Of a stretch of DNA of 5,537 bases, positions 1 through 5,537 are shown in pieces. The notes under the pieces are model-generated. The model saw nothing but the letters and a program-made list of their open reading frames with translations. It was not told the DNA's origin and did no database searches. This DNA comes from Balneolaceae bacterium (GTDB lineage: Bacteria; Bacteroidota; Rhodothermia; Balneolales; Balneolaceae): positions 1 through 5,537 of the forward strand of contig SLGA01000261.1 of the NCBI GenBank assembly GCA_007123985.1. The letters are read 5' to 3'. The translations under genes and the position numbers were made by a program. Each line of letters starts with the position of its first letter. The first letter of the stretch is position 1.

Positions 1-127
1 ATCAATTCAGAAATCGGGCTAATGAAATGAAAGTAGACTTTGAAGAAATTCCGGGTTCAACCACCCCTTGCCCCTCCTTGCAAAGGAGGGGAGATTCATT
101 GCATTAGCAAAATTTTAGCCAATAACC
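1..127. other. Left-edge leader region upstream of the RND gene
   Basis: This stretch precedes the RND start codon. Two plus-strand frames are open from the window edge: one stops at 28-30 (ending EIGLMK) and one at 105-107. Either could be the tail of an upstream gene, for instance the periplasmic adaptor that often precedes an RND permease, but too little is visible to decide. A GC-rich palindrome sits at 71-91. No Shine-Dalgarno sequence lies just before the ATG at 128; the spacer there is AT-rich, as is common in Bacteroidota-type genes. A 73-codon frame from 40 to 261 runs through the palindrome and into the RND gene. It is treated as spurious. Confidence 0.4.
71..91. repeat. Perfect GC-rich palindrome of dispersed-repeat type
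   Basis: Arms CCCCTCCTT (71-79) and AAGGAGGGG (83-91) are exact reverse complements around a 3-base loop, GCA. The flanking text just before it (CCACCCCTTG) is also C-rich. Translated on the plus strand it gives the PPLAPPCKGG string, which I recall as a recurrent artefact in over-called ORFs of many genomes that carry such palindromes between genes. No T-run follows, so it is not a classic intrinsic terminator. It lies 36 bases before the RND start and could fold in the RND 5' leader or at the 3' end of an upstream transcript. Confidence 0.7.
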
Positions 128-3100
128 ATGCACGAAATCTTCCGTCGAAAATATTTTATCTCTCTCAGTTACATGCTCATTGCGGTTGTGGGCATTGTTG
201 CGTGGATGAATATCCCGATGGAGATGGCGCCCGACCTTCGGCTCCCTTCGGTTACGGTTAATTACTCGTGGGGCAGTACCTCTCCTGAGGTAATGGAGCA
301 GGAGATTACCCGCAGGGTGGAATCGGTGGCCACACGGCTTAGAAATGTGGAGAGAATCCGTTCGGTCTCAAACGAGGGGAGGTCAAGCGTAACCATTACT
401 TTTGAAAAAGATACGCCGGTAGAATATCGCATTCTCGAACTTCAGGAGTATCTGCACGGGCTGCGGGATGATTTTCCGCCACAGGTGCGTCAGCCGGTCA
501 TCAACCGCTCCATACCGCAGGAACTGCAGGAGCAGGAGACCTTTATGGCCTACTCAATAAGCGGCGATCGTACCAGCAGAGAGCTTTATCAGTTTGCCAC
601 ACATCAAATACGTCTGCAACTGCTGGGCCTGGAGGGGCTTTCCGACATTGAAATTCAGGGAGCCGAAGATCCGGCCCTGGTAATACGCTTCAACACGCTG
701 CTTCTGGAGAAGTATGGGTTCAACTCTTCACAACTGCTCAATCAGGTAAGGGAGCGCCTGGAGTGGCGATCCAGCGGTTTTGTGGAAGATAGTAACGGCC
801 GCTACAGCCTGCTCATACCACCTCAGTTTGAATCTGTTGAAGCCATCAGGCAGATGAAAATTATCATCCCCAACAGCAACCGGCAGTTAACGCTGGGAGA
901 TATAGCCGAAGTAGCCATTGAAGACTATCCTGTAAAACGGCTAAAGCGGCTGAATGGAAAACCTGCGCTCACCATCTTTTTTATGCGTGAAAGTGGCTCC
1001 GATGCCATGTCTCTGGCGGAAACCGTGCGAAGGGAAATGGCTGCTATACAAGCCGCAATGCCTGCTGATATAACGCTACAGCTTGAACGCGACTCCACCG
1101 AAGACCTCCGTGCACAGTTTGGTAATTTGCAGTATCAATCGGCCTTCAGCCTGCTGTTTGTTTTTGTGATTTTACTCCTGTTTATCCGCCGGTTCCGAGC
1201 ACCGTTTGTAATTCTGGGCAGCATCCTTTTTTCACTGTTGATGAGCCTCAGCATCCTCTTTTTTATGAACTACACGCTGAATGTACTTACGCTGGCAGGA
1301 TTAACGGTAGCCCTCGGTATGATTATCGACAACGCCGTGGTGGTGTTTGAACAGCTAAACCCGAAGCTGCCGCCCGATCGTGAAAAGCGAATTGAGCACG
1401 TAAAAAAAGAGTTGCCCTTTACATTCGTGCCGGTGTTTGGGAGTACACTCACCACTGTAGGCATTTTTATTCCACTCTTTTTTGCGATGGAGGAACTGCA
1501 ACTGTTTCTTGTTCCCCTGGCGGTTGCACTTACACTAACCCTCGTCTCATCGGTGCTCATCGCCCTTAGCTGGATTCCCTACTCACTCATCTGGCTGGTT
1601 CCATCAACCATCAAAAAAGAAGAACGCGCGCTGAAAAAGAAACTGAGCCGAAAATTGAATAGTGTTCTGATGCGCCTCTTCTACTGGAGACGAAAATTAC
1701 GCTGGGCTTTTTATATTGGCCTGATTGCACTTTTCGGGCTGCCGATATTTGCGATTGATGAGCCGGATTGGGAGGATTCACGCTGGCCCGAATTTACCCG
1801 CACTTATTTCGATAACCGGAGCGACATCGATCCACTGATTGGCGGGCTTATCTACAAATTTTTCAATGAGACCTACTTCGGAACGCCGTGGGGAGGCCAG
1901 CAGCAGGAAAGGATTTTTGTAAATATTCGCACCCCGCAGGGCACCCCGATGGAAGAGATCAACAAGATGGCAAGAAATTTTGAGCTTCTCGCACTTCCCT
2001 ACATGGAGGCATTCGATTACTTTGAGGTCGATGTTTCCGAATTTTTTGGTGCACGGTTACAGTTTTATATAAAAGATGAATACCTGTTTCGCCCCGAACC
2101 CTATCAGTACTATGCAGAGGCTATCTATTTGGCAGCAAGAACCGGAAATTCGGGTATCTCTGTATCGGGTCTGGGTGATGGATTTAGTACAGGTTTTGGA
2201 GGGGGAATGTCGGGGCAGAGGGTAACCCTGCGCGGGTTTTCGTATGATGAACTGCTGTTGCTGGCCGAAGATATAGCTGCCCGAATGAAACGAAACCCCA
2301 GGGTGCAAGAGGTTGACATCCACTCTACCGGCTGGATGCGAAACGACATGTTTCAATATATTCTTAGCTTAGATGATGACCGCTTAGCCATGAAAGGCCT
2401 CGACCGCCGGGCTGTGCTTGATGCCATTCAGCTTGATGTCAACCCCGAAAATATCCGCGGACAGGTAGAACTGGATGGAGAGCGGTTTTACTTAATCGGC
2501 AGTAATCAGGCTCAAACCGGCTATGAAGAGGAGTTTGTGCATCGTGCAAGAAAATCGGGCGAGCAGCTTTTTACTGTGAATGATGTTGCAAATCTTACAC
2601 GAGAACCTACCATGCCACAGATAATTCGTGAAGATCAATCATATCAACGCATCGTAGCTATTGATTTCCTGGGCCCGCCCCGGCTGGCAAGTAATTATAT
2701 CGAATCGGTACTGGATGAGGTGCCTGTGCCTGTTGGGGCTTCCATTCAGTTTGGCGGTGGTTTCTTTTCCTGGGGGCAATCCGATCAACTCGATAATTAC
2801 CTGTTGCTGTTGTTCCTCACCATTCTGAGCGTCTGGATGATCGTCTCGGCGCTGCTGGAGAGTTGGCGCGATCCGCTTGTGGTTATCCTGGCGATTCCGC
2901 TCAGCCTTATCGGGGTGATGGCAGGTGCACTTTGGCACGACATTAATTTTGACCAGGGCGCCATTGCAGGAACCCTGCTCGCCGTGGGAGTGGTAGTGAA
3001 CAACTCCATCCTGCTCATCCACGAAAAACAGCGTTGCAGGGGACTGGGTATCCACGGGCTGCGGAGCTGGGTGCAGGTGTACCGCAACAAGATGCGCACG

Positions 3101-3271
3101 GTGATGATCACATCACTCACAACCATGGGCGGCCTGCTTCCACTCATCCTGTTCGGCACCAACGATTTCTGGACCGACCTCGCCATTGTGGTAATATGGG
3201 GCCTGGGAACGAGTTTAACACTGATTTTGATACTGATGGGGATATGGGAGAGGGATAATCTTGAGTCTTGA
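128..3271 (+). CDS. RND efflux transporter permease subunit (AcrB/CusA-type)
   Basis: This is an inner-membrane, proton-driven pump of the resistance-nodulation-division superfamily. Such permeases act as trimers with a periplasmic adaptor and an outer-membrane channel. Its 1047 residues are the usual family length. The layout is TM1 at about 8-28, a first periplasmic porter/docking region at about 35-335, TM2-TM6 at about 338-490, TM7 at about 524-544, a second periplasmic region at about 545-885, and TM8-TM12 at about 888-1040. The TM4 motif GMIIDNAVVVFE gives D401 and N402 where AcrB has D407 and D408. TM10 has VVVNNSILLI, so N958 replaces the AcrB lysine K940. In TM11, K988 and T995 fall where AcrB has R971 and T978 (aligned by eye). 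About 55 extra residues follow TM7, as I recall from a Bacteroidota subgroup. The ATG start is supported because TM1 begins at once, as in AcrB. Class is certain; substrate (drug, lipid or metal) cannot be told. Confidence 0.95.
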   Translation: MHEIFRRKYFISLSYMLIAVVGIVAWMNIPMEMAPDLRLPSVTVNYSWGSTSPEVMEQEITRRVESVATRLRNVERIRSVSNEGRSSVTITFEKDTPVEYRILELQEYLHGLRDDFPPQVRQPVINRSIPQELQEQETFMAYSISGDRTSRELYQFATHQIRLQLLGLEGLSDIEIQGAEDPALVIRFNTLLLEKYGFNSSQLLNQVRERLEWRSSGFVEDSNGRYSLLIPPQFESVEAIRQMKIIIPNSNRQLTLGDIAEVAIEDYPVKRLKRLNGKPALTIFFMRESGSDAMSLAETVRREMAAIQAAMPADITLQLERDSTEDLRAQFGNLQYQSAFSLLFVFVILLLFIRRFRAPFVILGSILFSLLMSLSILFFMNYTLNVLTLAGLTVALGMIIDNAVVVFEQLNPKLPPDREKRIEHVKKELPFTFVPVFGSTLTTVGIFIPLFFAMEELQLFLVPLAVALTLTLVSSVLIALSWIPYSLIWLVPSTIKKEERALKKKLSRKLNSVLMRLFYWRRKLRWAFYIGLIALFGLPIFAIDEPDWEDSRWPEFTRTYFDNRSDIDPLIGGLIYKFFNETYFGTPWGGQQQERIFVNIRTPQGTPMEEINKMARNFELLALPYMEAFDYFEVDVSEFFGARLQFYIKDEYLFRPEPYQYYAEAIYLAARTGNSGISVSGLGDGFSTGFGGGMSGQRVTLRGFSYDELLLLAEDIAARMKRNPRVQEVDIHSTGWMRNDMFQYILSLDDDRLAMKGLDRRAVLDAIQLDVNPENIRGQVELDGERFYLIGSNQAQTGYEEEFVHRARKSGEQLFTVNDVANLTREPTMPQIIREDQSYQRIVAIDFLGPPRLASNYIESVLDEVPVPVGASIQFGGGFFSWGQSDQLDNYLLLLFLTILSVWMIVSALLESWRDPLVVILAIPLSLIGVMAGALWHDINFDQGAIAGTLLAVGVVVNNSILLIHEKQRCRGLGIHGLRSWVQVYRNKMRTVMITSLTTMGGLLPLILFGTNDFWTDLAIVVIWGLGTSLTLILILMGIWERDNLES

Positions 3272-3439
3272 GATGTGATAAATTCTTCCCTAAAACCGCG
3301 TCCGGCTGCTGCCCGGAAGGGGCATAAGGGTTGGGTCGCTTTGCTGGAAGCGATCGGTTAATGACGCATAAATAGTTGAAAATAATTTGAATTAAATTAT
3401 TAAGTCCCGACATAAAGCATTGGGGTTTCGCTAAAGCGT

Positions 3440-3466
3440 AAAAAAAATGAGCACTACGTGGTGCTC
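3440..3466 (-). terminator. Probable intrinsic terminator of the leftward nucleotidyltransferase operon
   Basis: Read on the minus strand, the stem GAGCAC...GTGCTC (3466-3449) can extend by one wobble-type pair and is followed by A and then eight T residues (3447-3440). This is the classic stem plus T-run arrangement. It lies about 220 bases beyond the stop of the nucleotidyltransferase gene, the only leftward transcript that would reach it. The distance is long for a dedicated terminator, which lowers confidence. Confidence 0.5.
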
Positions 3467-3487
3467 TACCAACGGTAGCCTGTTTTT
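3466..3487 (+). terminator. Possible weak terminator facing right
   Basis: CTACC and GGTAG (5-base arms, loop AAC) form a small hairpin at 3466-3478, followed by CCTG and five T residues (3483-3487). It adjoins the minus-strand hairpin, so the two together could act as a bidirectional terminator between the convergent RND and nucleotidyltransferase genes. The stem is short and the T-run is separated from it, so activity is doubtful. Confidence 0.25.
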
Positions 3488-3571
3488 ATGACAGTTCCAT
3501 ATCCCCTGTACTTCTGACTGCGAATAATGTCATGCTATTTCACTCATGCTGTACTTGTGCTAATGGTTTAG

Positions 3572-3655
3572 CAAAATGTACTGGCTCGGAGGAAGATTGC
3601 TGGGATGATCACCTCACTTACAACCACGGTTATGTTCGGGTTACAGCAGAAATAA
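3572..3655 (+). pseudogene. Decayed RND permease C-terminal fragment
   Basis: The plus-strand frame from the codon at 3572 to the stop at 3653-3655 reads QNVLARRKIAG and then MITSLTTTVMFGLQQK. The RND gene upstream has VYRNKMRTV and then MITSLTTMGG at its TM11. At DNA level, 3604-3629 matches 3103-3128 at 23 of 26 bases, with two of the three differences silent. The copy lies 501 bases downstream and in the same frame phase. After the matching block about seven codons seem to be missing before a second short match, TGTTCGG. A stop at 3569-3571 precedes the fragment, and there is no plausible start or other domain. I read it as debris of a second RND-type gene or of a partial duplication. Confidence 0.45.
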
Positions 3656-3684
3656 ACTATCAAATTCACAACTACCACTTCTAA

Positions 3685-4119
3685 TTATAAATGTTCAAAA
3701 TCATCAAGATCTTTAAATCTGCCGGCGGCCTTTTTGTTTTTTTTAAGCATCTCTTTGCTGATTGTTTGTATGGGGATGTTATCCACGTGAAAGACCACTT
3801 TTTGGGAATAACACAGGTTAAATGAAACACCCTCAACAGAAGTGATGATATCAATTCTATAAGGCTCGTGGCCCAACTGGATAATTTGATCCGGATGTGT
3901 AAAATCGTCAATAGTCAGTTTCAATGAGCTGAACCCAAATTGATCAAGAACTTCAATCATCCGCTTGGCGTTTTTGGAATTAGGATTAATCCAGAAGTCT
4001 ATATCTCCAGTAAAACGGGGATATCCGTGGAGGATAACTGCATATCCTCCAACAAGAAGATATTCAACTTTTTTTGCGTTCAATAATTTTATGAACTCTT
4101 TGAAGTCTTTGGTCAGCAT
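3685..4119 (-). CDS. Minimal nucleotidyltransferase (MNT/AbiEii-like), 144 aa
   Basis: This is a small soluble protein with the polymerase-beta-type nucleotidyltransferase fold. The N-terminal helix leads into the VGGYAVILHG segment (residues 23-32, with the glycine pair G24-G25). Then comes TGDIDFWI, giving the two metal-binding aspartates D39 and D41, and YRIDIIT, where D90 is the likely third acidic ligand. The C-terminus (GRFKDLDDFEHL) matches the R-x-KDL-x-D ending typical of this group. Proteins of this size are usually annotated as nucleotidyltransferase, DUF6036 or AbiEii/AbiGii toxin-family proteins; relatives transfer nucleotides to proteins or tRNA. All key residues are present, so it is probably active. 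The start at 4119 is supported because the core motif begins about 20 residues in, as usual. It overlaps the upstream small gene by 56 bases, so translation is probably coupled. The substrate is unknown. Confidence 0.85.
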   Translation of the reverse strand: MLTKDFKEFIKLLNAKKVEYLLVGGYAVILHGYPRFTGDIDFWINPNSKNAKRMIEVLDQFGFSSLKLTIDDFTHPDQIIQLGHEPYRIDIITSVEGVSFNLCYSQKVVFHVDNIPIQTISKEMLKKNKKAAGRFKDLDDFEHL

Positions 4120-4264
4120 CGATTCCTTTTAATTTCATGTACTGTTTCCGCAGTGATTCTGCGGCGGCCAATCGTTCTTCCGGCGATTTACTTTGCCAGT
4201 ATTCTCTCTCATCTTCAATCTGTTTGGGATCTTTCAGATGATATTTTCGTACTCTTTTTTGCAT
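4064..4264 (-). CDS. Small charged helical protein paired with the nucleotidyltransferase, 66 aa
   Basis: I do not know a named function. The protein begins MQKRVRKYHLKDPKQIEDER and continues through EYWQSKSPEERLAAAESLRK to a basic end, IIERKKS. It is strongly charged and predicted helical, with no membrane segment. Proteins of this look (a VRKY start, a YW-x-S-x-SPEERL centre and an LRxQY segment) recur directly upstream of small nucleotidyltransferases in Bacteroidota, Cyanobacteria and Chlorobi, as I recall. A longer frame starts at 4333, but its extra 23 residues are hydrophobic and unlike the rest, so I chose the methionine at 4264. The gene's last 56 bases overlap the nucleotidyltransferase start, which suggests a coupled two-gene unit. 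A role as antitoxin, partner or substrate is inference only. Confidence 0.7.
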   Translation of the reverse strand: MQKRVRKYHLKDPKQIEDEREYWQSKSPEERLAAAESLRKQYMKLKGIDADQRLQRVHKIIERKKS

Positions 4265-4288
4265 GGCAGTGAGGATTTTATAAAGAAT

Positions 4289-4296
4289 TAAAGATA
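4289..4296 (-). promoter_or_regulatory. Candidate Bacteroidota-type -7 element for the leftward operon
   Basis: On the minus strand TATCTTTA lies 25 bases before the ATG at 4264 and resembles the Bacteroidota -7 consensus TAnnTTTG. I see no clear TTTG at the expected -33 distance. It is the best candidate in an AT-rich leader, and the call is weak. Confidence 0.2.
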
Positions 4297-4442
4297 CAAA
4301 AAATGCAATTGAATTAGAATAACGGGTCTCCAACCCACGGGATTAGAATTCGAATTTTCGCCTTAACATAATTATCTACAATAACCCGGTTCACACCTAC
4401 AACGCAATAACCCAACTTATATATTGATTTCAACACCATAAA

Positions 4443-4799
4443 ATGGAAGAATGGCAGGTACATGCCAGCCGGCTCTCAGAAAGCATATCGATTGAAAAAA
4501 TGATCCGGCAAGAGATGTACAAAAAAAATCTTTGCTATTTTGATGGTATTGCAGGTGTATCAGCACGTTGTCGAAAAATGGCGGAATTGTACCCAGGTTT
4601 ATTTCCTGATCATCTAATCCCATTGCTCCTCGAAACCATCACATCATCACCTTTTTGGGATGATGTGGAAACGGACACAATGAAACGTAACAACATCGGA
4701 TTGCTTTCAGGGTTAATGGGAATCGGGCTTGAACTGATCTGTTTGGATGAGTATTGCCGGAAAAATATCAACATTGATTCTAAAACGGAGATGATATGA
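4443..4799 (+). CDS. LanC-like C-terminal fragment protein, 118 aa
   Basis: It resembles only the last part of LanC-type lanthionine cyclases, which are alpha/alpha barrels built from GxxG-bearing repeats. Two such repeats are visible: CYFDGIAGVSARCRKM (31-46) and GLLSGLMGIGLELI (86-99). In LanC proteins such as NisC, a zinc-binding CHG lies about 85-90 residues from the end; here the equivalent spot (33-35) reads FDG, 84 residues from the end. So the Cys-His pair is absent, and the earlier zinc cysteine would lie in the missing N-terminal three quarters (full LanC is about 400 residues). An in-frame stop at 4425-4427 shows the frame does not extend upstream. No Shine-Dalgarno sequence is seen. 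Its stop overlaps the next start (ATGA at 4796-4799), so it is coupled to the glycosyltransferase. It may be a remnant or a non-catalytic partner; homology is by eye. Confidence 0.5.
   Translation: MEEWQVHASRLSESISIEKMIRQEMYKKNLCYFDGIAGVSARCRKMAELYPGLFPDHLIPLLLETITSSPFWDDVETDTMKRNNIGLLSGLMGIGLELICLDEYCRKNINIDSKTEMI
4787..4790 (+). promoter_or_regulatory. Ribosome binding site of the glycosyltransferase gene
   Basis: GGAG lies five bases before the ATG at 4796, inside the end of the LanC-like gene. It is the only clear Shine-Dalgarno sequence in the window and, with the ATGA overlap, fixes the start of the following gene. Confidence 0.55.
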
Positions 4800-5537
4800 A
4801 CAAAAATGAAAAGACAAACCTGCAAGACACCACTTTTTTAATACCAGTACGGCTGGATTCGATTGTCCGTCTTGAAAATCTGATTGCGGTTGTCAACTTT
4901 TTAACAGATCATGTTCAACCCCCAATTCACGTATTGGAGGCATCAGCTTACAACAATGGTTTGATCAAAACCTGTCTTGGAAATCGCATTCACTACCGGT
5001 TTATTGAAAATTTTGACCCCATCTTTCATCGCACAAAATATATCAATGAATTGGTCAGTGGTTGTGATACTCCATATGTGGCTGTTTGGGACGCCGACCT
5101 GATTACACCTTCTCCTCAAATTATTTCGTCTGTACGATTACTGCGCGATAATATGGCTCAATTTGTCATCCCTTATCAATTCAATTGTTTGGAAACATCA
5201 GAGATTATCAGGGAGATGTTTATTCAAACAGGAGATCTCTCCTTTCTGATAAAAAATGCGGGAAAGATGAAAAAAATCTATGCTCCGAACCCGGTTGGCG
5301 GTGCCTATTTCTGTAACAGAGAAACCTATAAAAAAATTGGCATGGAGAATGAACATTTTTACGGATGGGGCAGGGAAGATGGGGAAAGGATTATACGGGC
5401 AAAAGGATTTGGCTATGAATTTGTACACATTAAAGGCTCTATGTTTCATCTAACGCACGAACGAGGGGTTAACAGTAAGTTTCATTCATCCAGGCAGGGT
5501 GATGTGAAACTGTCGGAAGTGTTTCGAATTTATTCGA
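4796..5537 (+). CDS. Glycosyltransferase, family 2 / galactosyltransferase-like, cut by the window edge
   Basis: The frame is open from the ATG at 4796 to the right edge, giving 247 residues without a stop. TFLIPVRLDS (13-22) fits the first strand of a GT-A fold. VAVWDADLI (95-103) carries the DxD motif D99-x-D101 that binds metal and the nucleotide sugar. NPVGGAYFCNRETYKKIG (165-182), FYGWGREDGE (188-197) and FHLTHERG (217-224) match the C-terminal region of galactosyltransferase-type (family 7-like) enzymes, where GWGxED helps bind the acceptor and the late histidines can bind metal. No signal peptide or membrane segment is seen, so it is cytosolic. The family often runs to about 280 residues, so most of it is probably present. 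It overlaps the LanC-like gene by four bases and follows GGAG, implying one transcript. In Bacteroidota such enzymes occur in peptide natural-product loci as well as in surface-glycan loci; the acceptor cannot be told here. Confidence 0.85.
   Translation, partial: MNKNEKTNLQDTTFLIPVRLDSIVRLENLIAVVNFLTDHVQPPIHVLEASAYNNGLIKTCLGNRIHYRFIENFDPIFHRTKYINELVSGCDTPYVAVWDADLITPSPQIISSVRLLRDNMAQFVIPYQFNCLETSEIIREMFIQTGDLSFLIKNAGKMKKIYAPNPVGGAYFCNRETYKKIGMENEHFYGWGREDGERIIRAKGFGYEFVHIKGSMFHLTHERGVNSKFHSSRQGDVKLSEVFRIYS

Larger units (their letters stand above)
3272..3684. other. Gene-free region with inverted repeats and a decayed RND fragment
   Basis: These 413 bases between convergent genes contain no convincing gene. 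Inverted repeats follow one another: TCCGG/CCGGA at 3301-3317; TCGCTT/AAGCGA at 3336-3353; AATAATTT/AAATTATT at 3381-3401; CGCT/AGCG at 3429-3438; the 18-base palindrome at 3449-3466; and CTACC/GGTAG at 3466-3478. Further right, CTGTACTT-TG occurs at 3506 and again at 3549, and TCATGCT at 3530 and 3544. Positions 3572-3655 hold a short remnant resembling the RND C-terminal part. The mix of hairpins, short direct repeats and gene debris looks like an old insertion or recombination site. Confidence 0.6.

Noticed and set aside
40..261. 73-residue plus-strand open frame starting MKKFRVQPP
   Set aside because: It is read through the palindrome (PPLAPPCKGG artefact) and then overlaps the certain RND gene in another frame. 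No domain is recognisable.
1270..3186. Several 74-138 residue minus-strand frames inside the RND gene
   Set aside because: They are low-complexity antisense frames of a well-conserved gene, with no recognisable motifs.
3144..3413. 89-residue minus-strand frame across the RND end and the hairpin region
   Set aside because: It is half antisense to the RND gene and half inverted repeats, with no domain.
3449..3480. tRNA-like D-arm on the minus strand (GTTGGTAGAGCAC)
   Set aside because: No acceptor stem, anticodon arm or T-arm can be paired around it, and a run of T residues follows directly. A hairpin/terminator fits better.
3532..3684. 50-residue cysteine-rich frame (MLFHSCCTCANGLAKC...), tempting as a RiPP precursor near the LanC-like gene
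   Set aside because: It overlaps, in another frame, the segment that matches the RND gene in DNA and phase, so the bases are better explained as RND debris. There is no ribosome site and no leader-like motif, and a run of this length is expected by chance.
4322..4365. Possible tRNA 3' end on the minus strand around AATTCGAATT
   Set aside because: The T-loop-like string is just a short AT-rich palindrome; the flanking bases do not form a T-stem or an acceptor stem.
4417..5449. Minus-strand frames at 4417-4623, 4610-4825 and 5198-5449
   Set aside because: They lie antisense to the LanC-like and glycosyltransferase genes, which have clear motifs and coupled starts.
1..5537. CRISPR array, integrase or insertion-sequence transposase
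   Set aside because: No regularly spaced repeats and no transposase or recombinase motifs were seen in any frame.

Overview
The window looks like chromosomal DNA from a Gram-negative bacterium, most likely of the Bacteroidota/Balneolota/Rhodothermota group. This is inferred from an RND inner-membrane pump, which implies an outer membrane, from starts that mostly lack a Shine-Dalgarno sequence, and from the flavour of the protein families. It is not a firm taxonomic call. The two ends differ in base composition: 35 of 60 bases are G or C at 3061-3120 in the RND gene, against 23 of 60 at 4861-4920 in the glycosyltransferase gene. This suggests a core-like left half and an accessory right half.

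Layout: (1) 1-127 is the end of an intergenic or upstream region carrying a strong GC-rich palindrome of a dispersed-repeat type. (2) 128-3271 (+) is a complete RND efflux permease of 1047 residues. (3) 3272-3684 has no convincing gene. It holds a series of inverted repeats, a probable terminator for the leftward genes, and a short decayed piece that matches the last part of the RND gene in both DNA and protein. (4) 4264-3685 (-) is a two-gene leftward operon: a 66-residue charged helical protein whose end overlaps the start of a minimal nucleotidyltransferase (MNT/AbiEii-like fold). The layout resembles a toxin-antitoxin pair. (5) 4443-5537 (+) is a translationally coupled pair: a 118-residue protein resembling only the C-terminal end of a LanC-type lanthionine cyclase, then a family-2/family-7-like glycosyltransferase (DxD and GWGxED motifs) that runs off the right edge.

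The RND pump exports or traffics small molecules or metals with an adaptor and outer-membrane channel, neither of which is in the window. The nucleotidyltransferase pair is a self-contained accessory module. The most interesting part is the right edge, where a truncated LanC-like protein lacking its zinc ligands is coupled to a glycosyltransferase. That hints at a peptide natural-product (RiPP) locus extending rightwards, but no precursor peptide or dehydratase is visible here.
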